Shown here one piece after another: positions 15,701 through 22,803 of a stretch of DNA of 54,323 bases (the stretch's first letter is position 1; every line of letters begins with the position of its first letter). The notes under the pieces were generated by a model, which saw only the letters and a list, made by a program, of their open reading frames with translations, was not told where the DNA came from and made no database searches. The translations under genes and the position numbers were made by a program. Origin of the DNA: Mycobacterium aquaticum (GTDB lineage Bacteria; Actinomycetota; Actinomycetes; Mycobacteriales; Mycobacteriaceae); NCBI RefSeq assembly GCF_002086485.1, contig NZ_MVHF01000054.1, forward strand, positions 1 to 54,323, written 5' to 3'.

Positions 15701-18073
15701 CTTCTGACCGCGGATCTTGGTGTACCCGTCCCCGGAGAACGGACCCCACTTGGCCGGGGAGGACTGGAACCAGCCCGCGATGCCGTCGACGATGCCCTTC
15801 AGGGCGTCGTGCAGCATGCCGAGCCCCGTTGCTTCCTTCAGTCCCTGAATCAGGCCGCGGATGATGCTCTGGCCCCAACCCGGCGCCTTGTCGATGAGGC
15901 CGGTGAACCACTTCTCGATCGATCCGAACGCGTCGGGGATGGCGCTCACCAGTTTGTCGCACCACTCGATGAAGCCGCGGATGCCCTTGACTATCCCGGC
16001 GAACACTTCGATGCCCAGCGTGATCGCGGAAACCAAGTTTCGGAACAGGTCCACCACGACCGGCACGTAGGGCAGGAGTGCCTCGATAGCCGCGGTGACC
16101 GCCTCGAAGAGTTTCGGCAGCTGCGGGCCCACGCGCTGCGCCAGATCGAGGAAAATGTCGACGAGTGGACCGATCTGCGGCAGCAGCGTCGAGAATGCGT
16201 TCGACAACGTGTTGAACAGGTCGGGCAGCTTGGGGCCGACCTGCCTGACGATGTTGACCAGCGCGACGCCCATGTTGTACAGGAACTGGTTGAGCGCCGG
16301 CCCGATCGCGACGATTTGCGGCGCGAGCTCCTGCATCGACTGGGCGAACATGTTGAAGAAGTCCTGCCAGCCCGGCGCCGTCGCCACACCGAGCTTCACA
16401 AACGCTGTCACCAGCGATGACAACCCGCTGACCAGCGGGCCGAGCAGCGGCAAGAACGCATCGGTGGCCTCGCGCACCGCGCTGAAGAAATCGGTGAGTG
16501 CCTTCTGCCCCTCCTCCGACTGAGTCCAGTTGTTCAGCGCGATGGCCATCTGATCGAGCCACCCGAGAAGCCCACCGCCGCCGAAGTTTTCAGCGATGGT
16601 CATGATCGTGCCGAACGCCTGGCTCACGTTGATGACGGCGTCGACCAGGTGGCCGAACCCGTCGATGGCGGACTGAATCCACGCCTGGAAGCTGCCGTCG
16701 GCGGTGGCCTGGCCGAGCATGCCCACCATCACTGTCAAGGTGTTGCTGATCGCCCCGCCGATCTGCTCGAAGAACGACGACCCGATCACGGTCAGCTGCT
16801 CGAAGATGCCGAACAGCGGCTTGATCGCGGGCTGCATGGCCTGTAGTCCGGCGGAGATGTTCTCGATGAACGCCGAGAATGCTTGCGCCGCAGCAGGTGT
16901 CTCAAGTAGCCCGGCGAGCTCGTGGGCAGCGTCGCCGAAAATGCCCGCGATCTTGGCCATTCCACCCGACACCAGCGGCAGCCAGGTTTGGATCAGCGGC
17001 TTGATGTCGTCGGCGACCTTGGTGAAGAACGAATCTTGGACCGCGGCGCCGGCCAGTTTGAACTCGTCGCGGAATTCCGCGATGCTCAGCATCGCCTGCG
17101 CGGCAACCGGACCCATGTCCTTGATGTCCTCAAGGAACTTCTTCGGGTCGTCGGCCATCATGTCCTTGAGCGCATCACCGACCCCGTGGAATGCGACTTC
17201 CAGTGTGGACATGGAGAATCCGACACCCGCCACGACAGCGGGCAGCAGGCCGAGCGCGCCGGAGAGCTGCTTGGCGGCGTCGACCACGTTGATGATGCCC
17301 TGCACACCGGCTGCGCCACCCAGCCCGGCCAGGCCGCCCAACGACGGGAGTCCCAGCGCCAGGCCGCCGATCTTGCCGACGGCGAGTTCTAGGCCGGCGA
17401 GGTCCTTGACGAAGTCGCCGATGGCACTGCCACCCGACCTGGCGCTGCTGCTGACCTTTTCGATGCCTTCGGAGGCCAGCAAGAGCCCAGCGGACGCGGC
17501 CTTGCCCTCGGGGCCCAGCCACGCCACCGCTTTCGCCGCCACGCCCAGCGCCTGCGCCAGGCCGCTCGCCTTGTCGGTGGCATCGTCTTGGACAGTGCTG
17601 AGCCGCTCGAGGTTGCGTGACAGGTTCGGGATGATGTTCGACAGGCCGGACATGACCTTCTGCCCAGCCGACATCTGATCGGACAGTGCACGGTGCGCGT
17701 CACGTTCGGCGTCGATCGCCTTGGCGTGCCGCTTGTGTGCGTCATCGAGATGGCGGTAGGCATCTTCGATGTCCTCGGCCGTCGCCTTGCCGTCCAGCAG
17801 GGTGCTGTTGAGCCGCCGCTGTGCCTCGTCGACGTCGGCGCTGGCCTGGCGGACATCATTCAGCCGAGTGCTGTAGCCCTGCGCTGCGCCGCCGGCCGAA
17901 TCGAACTCGCGGTCCGTGTCCTTCAGCGTCTTCTGGGTTTTCGTCAGCGACTTGTCGGCAGCCGTCGACGATGCGGTGACACTGTCGAGGTCCTTGGCGG
18001 CCGCACGCGCACCGCCGCCGTCGTAGTCGATTTCGATCTTGCCGTGGGCACGGCCGAGCGAGTAATCAGGCAA
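12770..18073 (-). CDS. Tape measure protein with two peptidoglycan-hydrolase-like domains
   Basis: 1767 aa, by far the longest gene, encoding the ruler for tail length. An N-terminal coiled coil (about 20-200) is followed by repeated hydrophobic amphipathic segments (about 200-800). Around residues 1000-1085 lies a lytic-transglycosylase-like stretch (ALAVAAAESGFNP, GLYQQSPSSGWG). Around 1255-1395 lies an M15-type D,D-peptidase-like stretch (HPRGQAGDF, and HRNHVHIA as the second metal motif). Both could open the wall during DNA entry. The start is a TTG at 18073 with a GGTGGG box upstream and a typical phage-like N-terminus (MPDYSLGRAHGKIEIDYDG). Tail about 1767 x 0.15 nm, or 265 nm, by the usual rule. 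Confidence 0.93.
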   Translation of the reverse strand: MPDYSLGRAHGKIEIDYDGGGARAAAKDLDSVTASSTAADKSLTKTQKTLKDTDREFDSAGGAAQGYSTRLNDVRQASADVDEAQRRLNSTLLDGKATAEDIEDAYRHLDDAHKRHAKAIDAERDAHRALSDQMSAGQKVMSGLSNIIPNLSRNLERLSTVQDDATDKASGLAQALGVAAKAVAWLGPEGKAASAGLLLASEGIEKVSSSARSGGSAIGDFVKDLAGLELAVGKIGGLALGLPSLGGLAGLGGAAGVQGIINVVDAAKQLSGALGLLPAVVAGVGFSMSTLEVAFHGVGDALKDMMADDPKKFLEDIKDMGPVAAQAMLSIAEFRDEFKLAGAAVQDSFFTKVADDIKPLIQTWLPLVSGGMAKIAGIFGDAAHELAGLLETPAAAQAFSAFIENISAGLQAMQPAIKPLFGIFEQLTVIGSSFFEQIGGAISNTLTVMVGMLGQATADGSFQAWIQSAIDGFGHLVDAVINVSQAFGTIMTIAENFGGGGLLGWLDQMAIALNNWTQSEEGQKALTDFFSAVREATDAFLPLLGPLVSGLSSLVTAFVKLGVATAPGWQDFFNMFAQSMQELAPQIVAIGPALNQFLYNMGVALVNIVRQVGPKLPDLFNTLSNAFSTLLPQIGPLVDIFLDLAQRVGPQLPKLFEAVTAAIEALLPYVPVVVDLFRNLVSAITLGIEVFAGIVKGIRGFIEWCDKLVSAIPDAFGSIEKWFTGLIDKAPGWGQSIIRGLIQGLKEATGLGMLHDALKGIVDGIAGWFQSSPAKWGPFSGDGYTKIRGQKMVSDMADGMASAQGAVAAAARTTAETTSAALGVGGGAPAAGGADSLGGALLPPHIAGADNSVLSAYLRHQFSDTRGLKGLAKDLGAMLEAAQSGFDLVTQNLAAPMFQALGLIPGMNTKPWVKMTPEQIAAQQQNELQRDALKGKKKGPTWADVFGASSGGIGNAAGGVRKTGVNTPLGLTASSSKADIQKAIIAAGRGRGMNDAAIQTALAVAAAESGFNPTISGGIQGSAGLVSGLYQQSPSSGWGTLEQVNDPNYAINAFYDAFAKQLEKNPTDPLLAAVLTQNPQLGSGAKGSSYWKDVSAQLGLGSQILATEGKGVKGPGWAQVTGTKEPQTTGTGAPLFTAEGPEFYDRAFAHNRQFAKPSATNYQTQLSPDQEQVFRDWVAKNGVPFNPNETITDYDMRGYWQAMTAGQVEAWTKGSHFPDLFKTPYDTTFSAESQYATTDNPFKWQGDNLVDTRNGQLVFGQPAPAARAPVIPTTGLPDAHGAHTQIAQIAAIAKDKFGLQLTSGKDDHAVDKGWHPRGQAGDFSNGTANTPQMRAFAQYMADNFGSLLEELIYSDPGFADNIKSGKPAPGTSVYDAPTLAGHRNHVHIALKDEMAAAFQQAAGVAPAPGKRGGGIGGSVGAGNGLVLPSGKSLDDLLDTSDKNLSVNDQLLQAYLQGNPELAAQINAAKTPGASDDAVLSALTGIDSTITDLKTQDAVGNKNTIDALEATQNQIAKDAGFQQGQSALSTAQSIVSGASNAVSAVFQVISSGLDAMSATQDIADRLVYGVRNTEDVMKLVDDVQKYITLAANIATATGSILSTIGGLVGAGSSGDPSGGAAGASMALSSAGQIAQLIGAALQGVNMAIDFGQQLYHIAGTYVGRFLSQLTAGIGGTPLMGDVRFLLNKNTGQLITYSEDNPGNKNSLNVPTWLNQTYDYRGGQNPNPQVNTQWNIYAGPGQSPGEMLNETMWMVNTQGTTGAMAATNF

Positions 18074-18103
18074 CGGTCAACCCACCGTCGACGGTGCAGA
18101 GCG

Positions 18104-18457
18104 TCACAGGACGATTTCCTCGTCGCCGTCGCGTTCGCCAATGACCCGGGCGTGCGCCGAAGCCGATCCCTCGGTGGGATCCGCGAATCCCGTTGCCGAT
18201 TGGTTCATGTCACCGCCCATCAGTCGCTCCCATTCCCGGATTCGTTGTGTCCGCGCGATCACCGGGTTCTTGCTCTGGCTGACCTCATCGAGGCGAGCGA
18301 GCACCCCGCGACCGAACGCCGCGATGCCCCGGTTGAAGTAGAACGTTCCGAACTCCCCGACGCGCTCGTCGAGAACCGCTATGTCACTGGGCAGCTGGCA
18401 GAACAGCTTCGCCATCTCGTAGATCTCATACGCCAGCGTCGGGTTCGTTGCGTACAC
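18104..18457 (-). CDS. Tail assembly chaperone, C-terminal (T) part
   Basis: Helical reading frame of 117 residues overlapping the end of the upstream chaperone gene by 32 nt. It is the expected T domain of the G/GT pair that chaperones the tape measure. It is probably read mainly as a frameshift extension of the upstream gene: in this frame a TGA sits at 18463-18461, immediately before the A-run, and the frame is open from there on. A GTG at 18457 could also serve as an independent start but lacks a clear ribosome-binding site. Confidence 0.8.
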   Translation of the reverse strand: MYATNPTLAYEIYEMAKLFCQLPSDIAVLDERVGEFGTFYFNRGIAAFGRGVLARLDEVSQSKNPVIARTQRIREWERLMGGDMNQSATGFADPTEGSASAHARVIGERDGDEEIVL

Positions 18458-19151
18458 TTTTCAGCGCCGCCAGCTGCTCCCCCAGCGCAGCAGACTTCAG
18501 CTCGTTGGGCAGCGCGGCGTTGAAAATCGCCATCTTGTCTTCGATCTCGATCTCGCTGGCGTTGATCTGCTCGTCGGTGCTGGGGCCGTCGAGCACCACC
18601 CGCGGGCAGACCACGGCCGCCGCGACAACTCGGTTGACCGGGCCGAACACCTTGTCGCTGGTCTCGGGGTCAACGAAGGCGCGCGCCGCCTCCTCCTGTG
18701 CACGCTCGGCCCTGACCGGGTCGTCACCGCGGATGTCCTTGAGCAGCTCGGGACCGAAACCGTCCAAGATGTCCATGAGCTTCAGATCGATCACCTGCAT
18801 CTTGCGCAGGCGCCGGATCCGCACACGGCCGCCGCTGGGCAGGTCGAGGTCTTCCTCGGCCGCCTTCTTGAATCCGTATGCGGGAACGGAAGAAGCCGCC
18901 GCCGACACCGGCCCCTCTGCGGGGGTCGGCGCCGACGGCGGCTCAGATACAGCTTCCGTGGGTGGGAGGTGGACGTGGTCGCGATGCCCGGCCGCGCCCA
19001 GCTCAGGACCAGGCTCGTACGCGCAGCCTGCGGCGTGCGGCCGCGTGATCCTGGTGCCGCAGCACCAATCACGGAAGGGGACGTCGTCCACCTCGGCCCG
19101 TACGCCGCGGGCGACGGCACGGTTCTGCTGCTCTTCGATGGGTGATGTCAT
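18426..19151 (-). CDS. Tail assembly chaperone, N-terminal (G) part
   Basis: 241 aa. The C-terminal two thirds are typical of actinophage chaperones (DLPSGGRVRIRRLRKMQVIDLKLMDILDGF). The N-terminal 95 residues form an unusual Cys/His- and Pro-rich extension (DWCCGTR, HRDHVHL) before the conserved region, which could bind metal. Strong start: AGGAGG 7 nt before the ATG. It lies between the major tail gene and the tape measure, as expected. A +1 shift near its 3' end would add the 18104-18457 frame to make the GT form. Confidence 0.85.
   Translation of the reverse strand: MTSPIEEQQNRAVARGVRAEVDDVPFRDWCCGTRITRPHAAGCAYEPGPELGAAGHRDHVHLPPTEAVSEPPSAPTPAEGPVSAAASSVPAYGFKKAAEEDLDLPSGGRVRIRRLRKMQVIDLKLMDILDGFGPELLKDIRGDDPVRAERAQEEAARAFVDPETSDKVFGPVNRVVAAAVVCPRVVLDGPSTDEQINASEIEIEDKMAIFNAALPNELKSAALGEQLAALKSVRNEPDAGV
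18456..18464 (-). promoter_or_regulatory. Candidate +1 programmed frameshift site (CTG-AAA-AGT)
   Basis: On the minus strand the chaperone frame reads CTG AAA AGT GTA. The T frame continues as GTG TAC, one base further on. A lysyl-tRNA on AAA can slip +1 within the AAAA run and keep full pairing. The T frame is closed by TGA just upstream, so the shift must happen within 18460-18426, and this A-run is the only obvious slippery site there. Confidence 0.55.
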
Positions 19152-19191
19152 GGTGGCCTCCTAGGGGCTCTGTCGAATGACGTTGCGGCGG

Positions 19192-20061
19192 TTAGCTCGC
19201 GGGAGTGGTGGCGGACACGGCGGCGCTGTAAGAACCGACGGTGGTGCCGAACTTGCCCGCGACCCGGAACTTGTGTGCCGTCGACACGGTCAGCCCGGTC
19301 AGGGTGGTCGACGCTGTGGTCGGCGCGCCGCCGGCGGCGGAGCTGACCGCAGTCCACGTGGTGCCGCCATCGGTGGACTTCTGCACCACGTAGCTGTCCG
19401 CGGTGGGCAGCTCGTTCCACGACAGCGCCACCGTGGTGGACGTGACCGCACCGACGGTCACGTTGCTCGGGATCGGCAGCGGGTTCGGCACCGGCGTCGA
19501 GCCGAGAGTCGACTTCTGCTGGTTGAACTCGATCTCGTACAGGTAGTCGTCGTCGTCACCGGGCATCGGCGTGCCCATGAAGTCAATCGACGGCACCATG
19601 AAGGTGCCGTACTTCATGTCGGCCTGGATCTTGCCGTTGGCCTTGCAGCGGAAGATGCGCGCGACGTTGTCGCCGCCACCGTTGGACAGGACCTGGCCCT
19701 CCACGCGGAAATAGGGACGCTGGTCGCTGCCCTTCTTCCGCACGACCCGCTTCACGTTCGGCTCGATGCCGGACTCGATGAGCTGGCCACCGGTGACGAT
19801 GGAGAACGTCATCATGTCCAGGCCGCCGGCCTCCAGCGAACCGTCGACGGTCGCGCCCTTGCCCTGGATGGCGACCGCGGACTTGTCGTCGCCGTCGAGG
19901 GTGTCGAAGTCTTCCGACTCGGTGAATGCCAGGGTCTGCGCGATCGGCAGGCGGTAGGACGTCGGGCCCAGGATCGTGCCGTCGGTATCGAGGTACGGAG
20001 TGATCCATACCCGGCGCAGGCCGTAGGGCTTGGTGTCCGGGTTGCCTGGAGATGCGGTCAT
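19192..20061 (-). CDS. Major tail tube protein with C-terminal fibronectin-like domain
   Basis: 289 aa. Residues about 1-195 look like a tail tube subunit: VWITPYLD near the start, then FTESEDFDTLDGDD and an aromatic-rich end (DDDDYLYEIEFNQQKS). Residues about 205-289 form a fibronectin type III/Ig-like domain (SNVTVGAVTSTTVALSW; TLTGLTVSTAHKFRV), a common surface decoration of siphovirus tail tubes thought to bind carbohydrate weakly. ATG at 20061 has an AGGAAGT ribosome-binding site and overlaps the previous stop (ATGA). Confidence 0.9.
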   Translation of the reverse strand: MTASPGNPDTKPYGLRRVWITPYLDTDGTILGPTSYRLPIAQTLAFTESEDFDTLDGDDKSAVAIQGKGATVDGSLEAGGLDMMTFSIVTGGQLIESGIEPNVKRVVRKKGSDQRPYFRVEGQVLSNGGGDNVARIFRCKANGKIQADMKYGTFMVPSIDFMGTPMPGDDDDYLYEIEFNQQKSTLGSTPVPNPLPIPSNVTVGAVTSTTVALSWNELPTADSYVVQKSTDGGTTWTAVSSAAGGAPTTASTTLTGLTVSTAHKFRVAGKFGTTVGSYSAAVSATTPAS

Positions 20062-20318
20062 TTGTGGTACTTCCTTTCAGCAGCTGGGGCTCCCCGGCCT
20101 CTGGTGATGGGGTCCTTGAACTTCAGCGTTTCCAACAGCTCACAGTCGGGAAACGAATATCTGTGCAGCACAACAGAATCGCCACCGGTGCAGCGCCAGT
20201 GGTTGCACTTGACTTCGATCCTGTTGCCGTCGATGACCTTGAAGTGCAGTGCACCCCCGGCGCATCGAACGTCGAAGACGTCTTCCACCTCGTCGGCGGG
20301 AACGTCAGGTACGGGCAC
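20058..20318 (-). CDS. Zinc-ribbon-like small protein before major tail gene
   Basis: 86 aa with Cys at about 18, 37, 41 and 55 around a hairpin (CAGGALHFKVIDG, KCNHWRC), similar in pattern to Com-type zinc ribbons. The GTG at 20318 follows the previous stop by 8 nt; no good ribosome-binding site is seen, so the exact start is uncertain. The stop overlaps the major-tail ATG (ATGA), so translation may be coupled and it could modulate major tail protein synthesis. That role is inference. Confidence 0.55.
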   Translation of the reverse strand: MPVPDVPADEVEDVFDVRCAGGALHFKVIDGNRIEVKCNHWRCTGGDSVVLHRYSFPDCELLETLKFKDPITRGRGAPAAERKYHK

Positions 20319-20326
20319 GACGGTGG

Positions 20327-20728
20327 TTAGCGTTCGACCTTGTTGCCGTTGCCGTCGACCAGCTCGAACCGATTGCTGTTGGTCAGCAGGTAGTCGAGCT
20401 GCGCGTCGCTCAACGCGCTGGCCGGCACGCGGTAGTTGTTCTGCAGCTTCCACACCAGCGAGGTCTTCGCCTCGATGCCGACCTCGGCCCACTGCTGGAC
20501 GGTGATCTCGGCGTAGGTGCCTTCACCCAGTCGCGACGGCCGGTTCTTGAGCTCCTCCGCATTGGCGGCCGCGGTGCGGGCACCGGTGTAGAACACGAAC
20601 TTGCCACCGCTGTCACTCTGCGGGGCTGCCGCCTCGGCCTCGGCTTTCGCCTTGTCCTCGTCGGTCACCGCGGGTTGTGCATCCTCGACCGGCGCGATGC
20701 CGCTGGTCTGGCTGGATCGTGTTGCCAT
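20327..20728 (-). CDS. Structural protein of head-tail region, unknown function
   Basis: 133 aa with a disordered acidic/Ala N-terminus (1-40) and a folded C-terminal half containing GKFVFYTGARTAA and NNYRVPASALSDAQLDYLLTNS. It sits between the tail terminator and the major tail protein. ATG at 20728 has an AAAGGTATGAGGTA region upstream. The C-terminal part could be a small helical assembly protein. Not assigned to a family. Confidence 0.7.
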   Translation of the reverse strand: MATRSSQTSGIAPVEDAQPAVTDEDKAKAEAEAAAPQSDSGGKFVFYTGARTAAANAEELKNRPSRLGEGTYAEITVQQWAEVGIEAKTSLVWKLQNNYRVPASALSDAQLDYLLTNSNRFELVDGNGNKVER

Positions 20729-20758
20729 TACCTCATACCTTTCGTTGGGTCGCGCTGA

Positions 20759-21205
20759 TCACGCGGTTACCTTGCAGCTCAACGCCATATAGGCGGCCTG
20801 CCGACAGATCGTCATGTACTTCGGGTCGGTCACGTCCGGGCCGCGGCCTTCGAACCCGATGTAGTTGAGCCGGTATCCGTCGCCGCCGACGACGCCGGCT
20901 GGCGAGTCCTCGACGGCCGCGAAGATCGCGTCGACGCGGTCGATCATGTTGTCGATCCGCCCGTAGTCGGTCGACAGGGCGGTCGGCACGTGGAAGTAGA
21001 GCTCCAGGTGCCGTTCGGCGTTCTCTTGTACGGACTCCTCGAAATCGGTGTGACGCCAACACACCACGATGAACGCCCCATCGCTGGGCCGCTGATCGGC
21101 TTCGAAGTTCGGCACAATCACCAGCGCTGGCCAGCCGGCCGGGCTGCCCAGTGCGGCCAGCTCGGTGTCGTTGCGCAGCAGGTCCAGGACGGCTGCACGG
21201 GCCAC
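20759..21205 (-). CDS. Tail terminator protein
   Basis: 148 aa, with a pattern and position typical of siphovirus tail terminators (lambda gpU-like): an N-terminal helix (RAAVLDLLRNDTELAAL), PNFEADQRPSDGAFIVVCWR, LYFHVPTALSTDYGRIDNMID, and a C-terminal strand with AYMALSCKV. It caps the tail tube and joins it to the connector. It is 3 nt from the HK97-gp10-like gene upstream. Confidence 0.75.
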   Translation of the reverse strand: MARAAVLDLLRNDTELAALGSPAGWPALVIVPNFEADQRPSDGAFIVVCWRHTDFEESVQENAERHLELYFHVPTALSTDYGRIDNMIDRVDAIFAAVEDSPAGVVGGDGYRLNYIGFEGRGPDVTDPKYMTICRQAAYMALSCKVTA

Positions 21206-21208
21206 CGG

Positions 21209-21613
21209 TCAGCCCTTCCGCAACGTGTTGAGGGTGCCGCGCAGACTCTTCATCAGCTTCTTCCCCTGGGCTGCGACGGTCGGCATGATGATCTGGTCCT
21301 TGCCGTTGTTGCTGATCTCCAGCCAAATGCCGTAGTCCACACCGTGGCTGAACCAGATCGACTTGTGCGTGCCTGCCAGCTCGGTCGCCGTGAACAACGC
21401 GGCGCGCGCCTGGCCCGGCACGCGGTCGTCACGATTCCCGTCACTGTCGCGCCACGGCGCCTTTTCCTTCATCTGCGCCTCGCCGTCGACGGCCGCGATC
21501 GCCATGAACGCGTCGACGACCTTCTCGTAGTCCGGCTCAACGTCCTTGACGTTGTCGCGCAGCTTGACCAGCCCGGAGTTGAGTTCCGAGAGGCGGCCGA
21601 ACTTCTTAGCCAC
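21209..21613 (-). CDS. Head-tail connector, HK97 gp10-like
   Basis: 134 aa (MAKKFGRLSELNSGLVKLRD start). Mixed helix and strand with APWRDSDGNRDDRVPGQARAAL and a C-terminal MKSLRGTLNTLRKG, the pattern of HK97-gp10/neck proteins. It overlaps the preceding gene by 8 nt. It is one of the four connector genes between capsid and tail tube. Confidence 0.75.
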   Translation of the reverse strand: MAKKFGRLSELNSGLVKLRDNVKDVEPDYEKVVDAFMAIAAVDGEAQMKEKAPWRDSDGNRDDRVPGQARAALFTATELAGTHKSIWFSHGVDYGIWLEISNNGKDQIIMPTVAAQGKKLMKSLRGTLNTLRKG

Positions 21614-22013
21614 CGCTGTGACCAGTCACTTTCAGGAACGCGATGACAATCGCTGTGATCTGGTAGGGCCGCGTGTTGTCCACCGTCTGCACGCTGTACT
21701 TGGCGGCGAAGTCCTCCCAGCTGTCGCCGACCTCGACGACGGCGTCGTAGGCGCCCACCATCTCCAGCCGCAGTGTGCGGACGGTCCCGAGGTCGGTCGT
21801 CGACGAGTCGACACCGTCGAGGGCCTGCTTGTTGAACATGGCGAACACCTGCGGATCCCGCGGGACCGCCGGTGCGTAATCCTTGCCGCCGCCTGGCTTC
21901 TCGGTGACGGTGCCCGCCGCAGGGATCAGCGCGATCGGCTGCCCGCGCAGCGCCAGGAGCTCGGCGACGGCAGCCCGGGCCTCCGCGGTCATCCCATCGA
22001 TCGGCGCGGACAT
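21606..22013 (-). CDS. Head-tail connector (stopper-like)
   Basis: 135 aa starting MSAPIDGMTAEARAAVAELLALRG, with a beta-rich body (VRTLRLEMVGAYDAVVEVGD). It matches in size and order the stopper that closes the capsid portal after packaging. ATG overlaps the previous stop (TGATG), and an upstream in-frame extension is rejected because it reads through the neighbouring gene. Confidence 0.7.
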   Translation of the reverse strand: MSAPIDGMTAEARAAVAELLALRGQPIALIPAAGTVTEKPGGGKDYAPAVPRDPQVFAMFNKQALDGVDSSTTDLGTVRTLRLEMVGAYDAVVEVGDSWEDFAAKYSVQTVDNTRPYQITAIVIAFLKVTGHSGG

Positions 22014-22468
22014 CAGCAATGCCTGGGCCGCGTGGGCTGCCAAGGCGCGACCCCGACGGTGCCGAACTTCTTCCGCCGCTTCCGCAGCCGCACCGAATCC
22101 AACTCAGCGTCCGTGAACTGCACGCGGCCGCGCGTCGGGTCGGACGCATACCAAGACCGACTGGTCGTGATGTCGGGAGTGGTGGTGCTGCGCTGGCTGG
22201 CCCGCTCGGGATTGCGGTACAGATCCAAAACCTTCTCGCAGACAAGCACCTTCACCCGGTTCAGCCGATCAGGATCGCCAGCAGCCTCCGACTCGGCGGC
22301 GATTTCCGCGAGCGGCTTGCGCAGCGACGGGATCTTGCCCATCAGTTCGCTCTCCGCGTCACCGATGCGGACGTTGACCCAGGCCAGCCGGTCCGATGGA
22401 ATGGTCCCCTCGAACCGGCTGGTCACATCCTCCTGGTTAGCGAACTTGCCCTGGACAGGTGCGGTCAT
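22013..22468 (-). CDS. Head-tail adaptor
   Basis: 151 aa of mainly helical sequence: DVTSRFEGTIPSDRLAWVNVRIGDAESELMG near the N-terminus and VKVLVCEKVLDLYRNPER in the middle, a pattern shared by SPP1 gp15/HK97 gp6-type adaptors. It ends in a basic tail (RLRKRRKKFG). Expected to dock on the portal. It overlaps its neighbours by ATGA and TGATG. Confidence 0.75.
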   Translation of the reverse strand: MTAPVQGKFANQEDVTSRFEGTIPSDRLAWVNVRIGDAESELMGKIPSLRKPLAEIAAESEAAGDPDRLNRVKVLVCEKVLDLYRNPERASQRSTTTPDITTSRSWYASDPTRGRVQFTDAELDSVRLRKRRKKFGTVGVAPWQPTRPRHC

Positions 22469-22803
22469 TCGACCCGGACGCCCGCATCCCGCAGCTTGGT
22501 GACGATCTCATCGCGCTTGTCGTCCTTGGCGACCTCAACGCCGTGCTTGGCGGCGTATGTGGCCCAGTGGTCGCGGCCAGACCCGGGACCGGCCAGCGGT
22601 GGCGGCTCATCACCGCCACCGCTGGAGTTGTCCTCGGATCCACCGCGCTCGCCGCTGGCGTCGTCGTCCGCCGGAATGGTGTCCCACACGTTCGGGTTGG
22701 TGATCTTCTTGCGCGCCCAGGCAGGCGGCTCGTCACCGGGACCGAACGAGTGCAGGACGCCCTTCTCGTCGAACAGCGCCACGTAGGCGGTGAGCGCGGT
22801 CAT
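22465..22803 (-). CDS. Small protein with C-terminal SAP/HeH-like motif
   Basis: 112 aa: a hydrophobic N-terminal strand (TALTAYVALFDEKGV), an acidic Gly/Ser linker (about 50-72), and a C-terminal helix-turn-helix-like segment (HWATYAAKHGVEVAKDDKR then DEIVTKLRDAG) similar to SAP/Rho-N-type motifs seen just after capsid genes in actinophages. Start and stop overlap those of neighbours. Likely a minor head protein; DNA binding by the C-terminal motif is inference. Confidence 0.65.
   Translation of the reverse strand: MTALTAYVALFDEKGVLHSFGPGDEPPAWARKKITNPNVWDTIPADDDASGERGGSEDNSSGGGDEPPPLAGPGSGRDHWATYAAKHGVEVAKDDKRDEIVTKLRDAGVRVE

Noticed and set aside
20058..20492. A longer 144-residue version of the zinc-ribbon gene
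   Set aside because: The first half is antisense-like and overlaps the upstream gene. The GTG at 20318 gives the coherent product.
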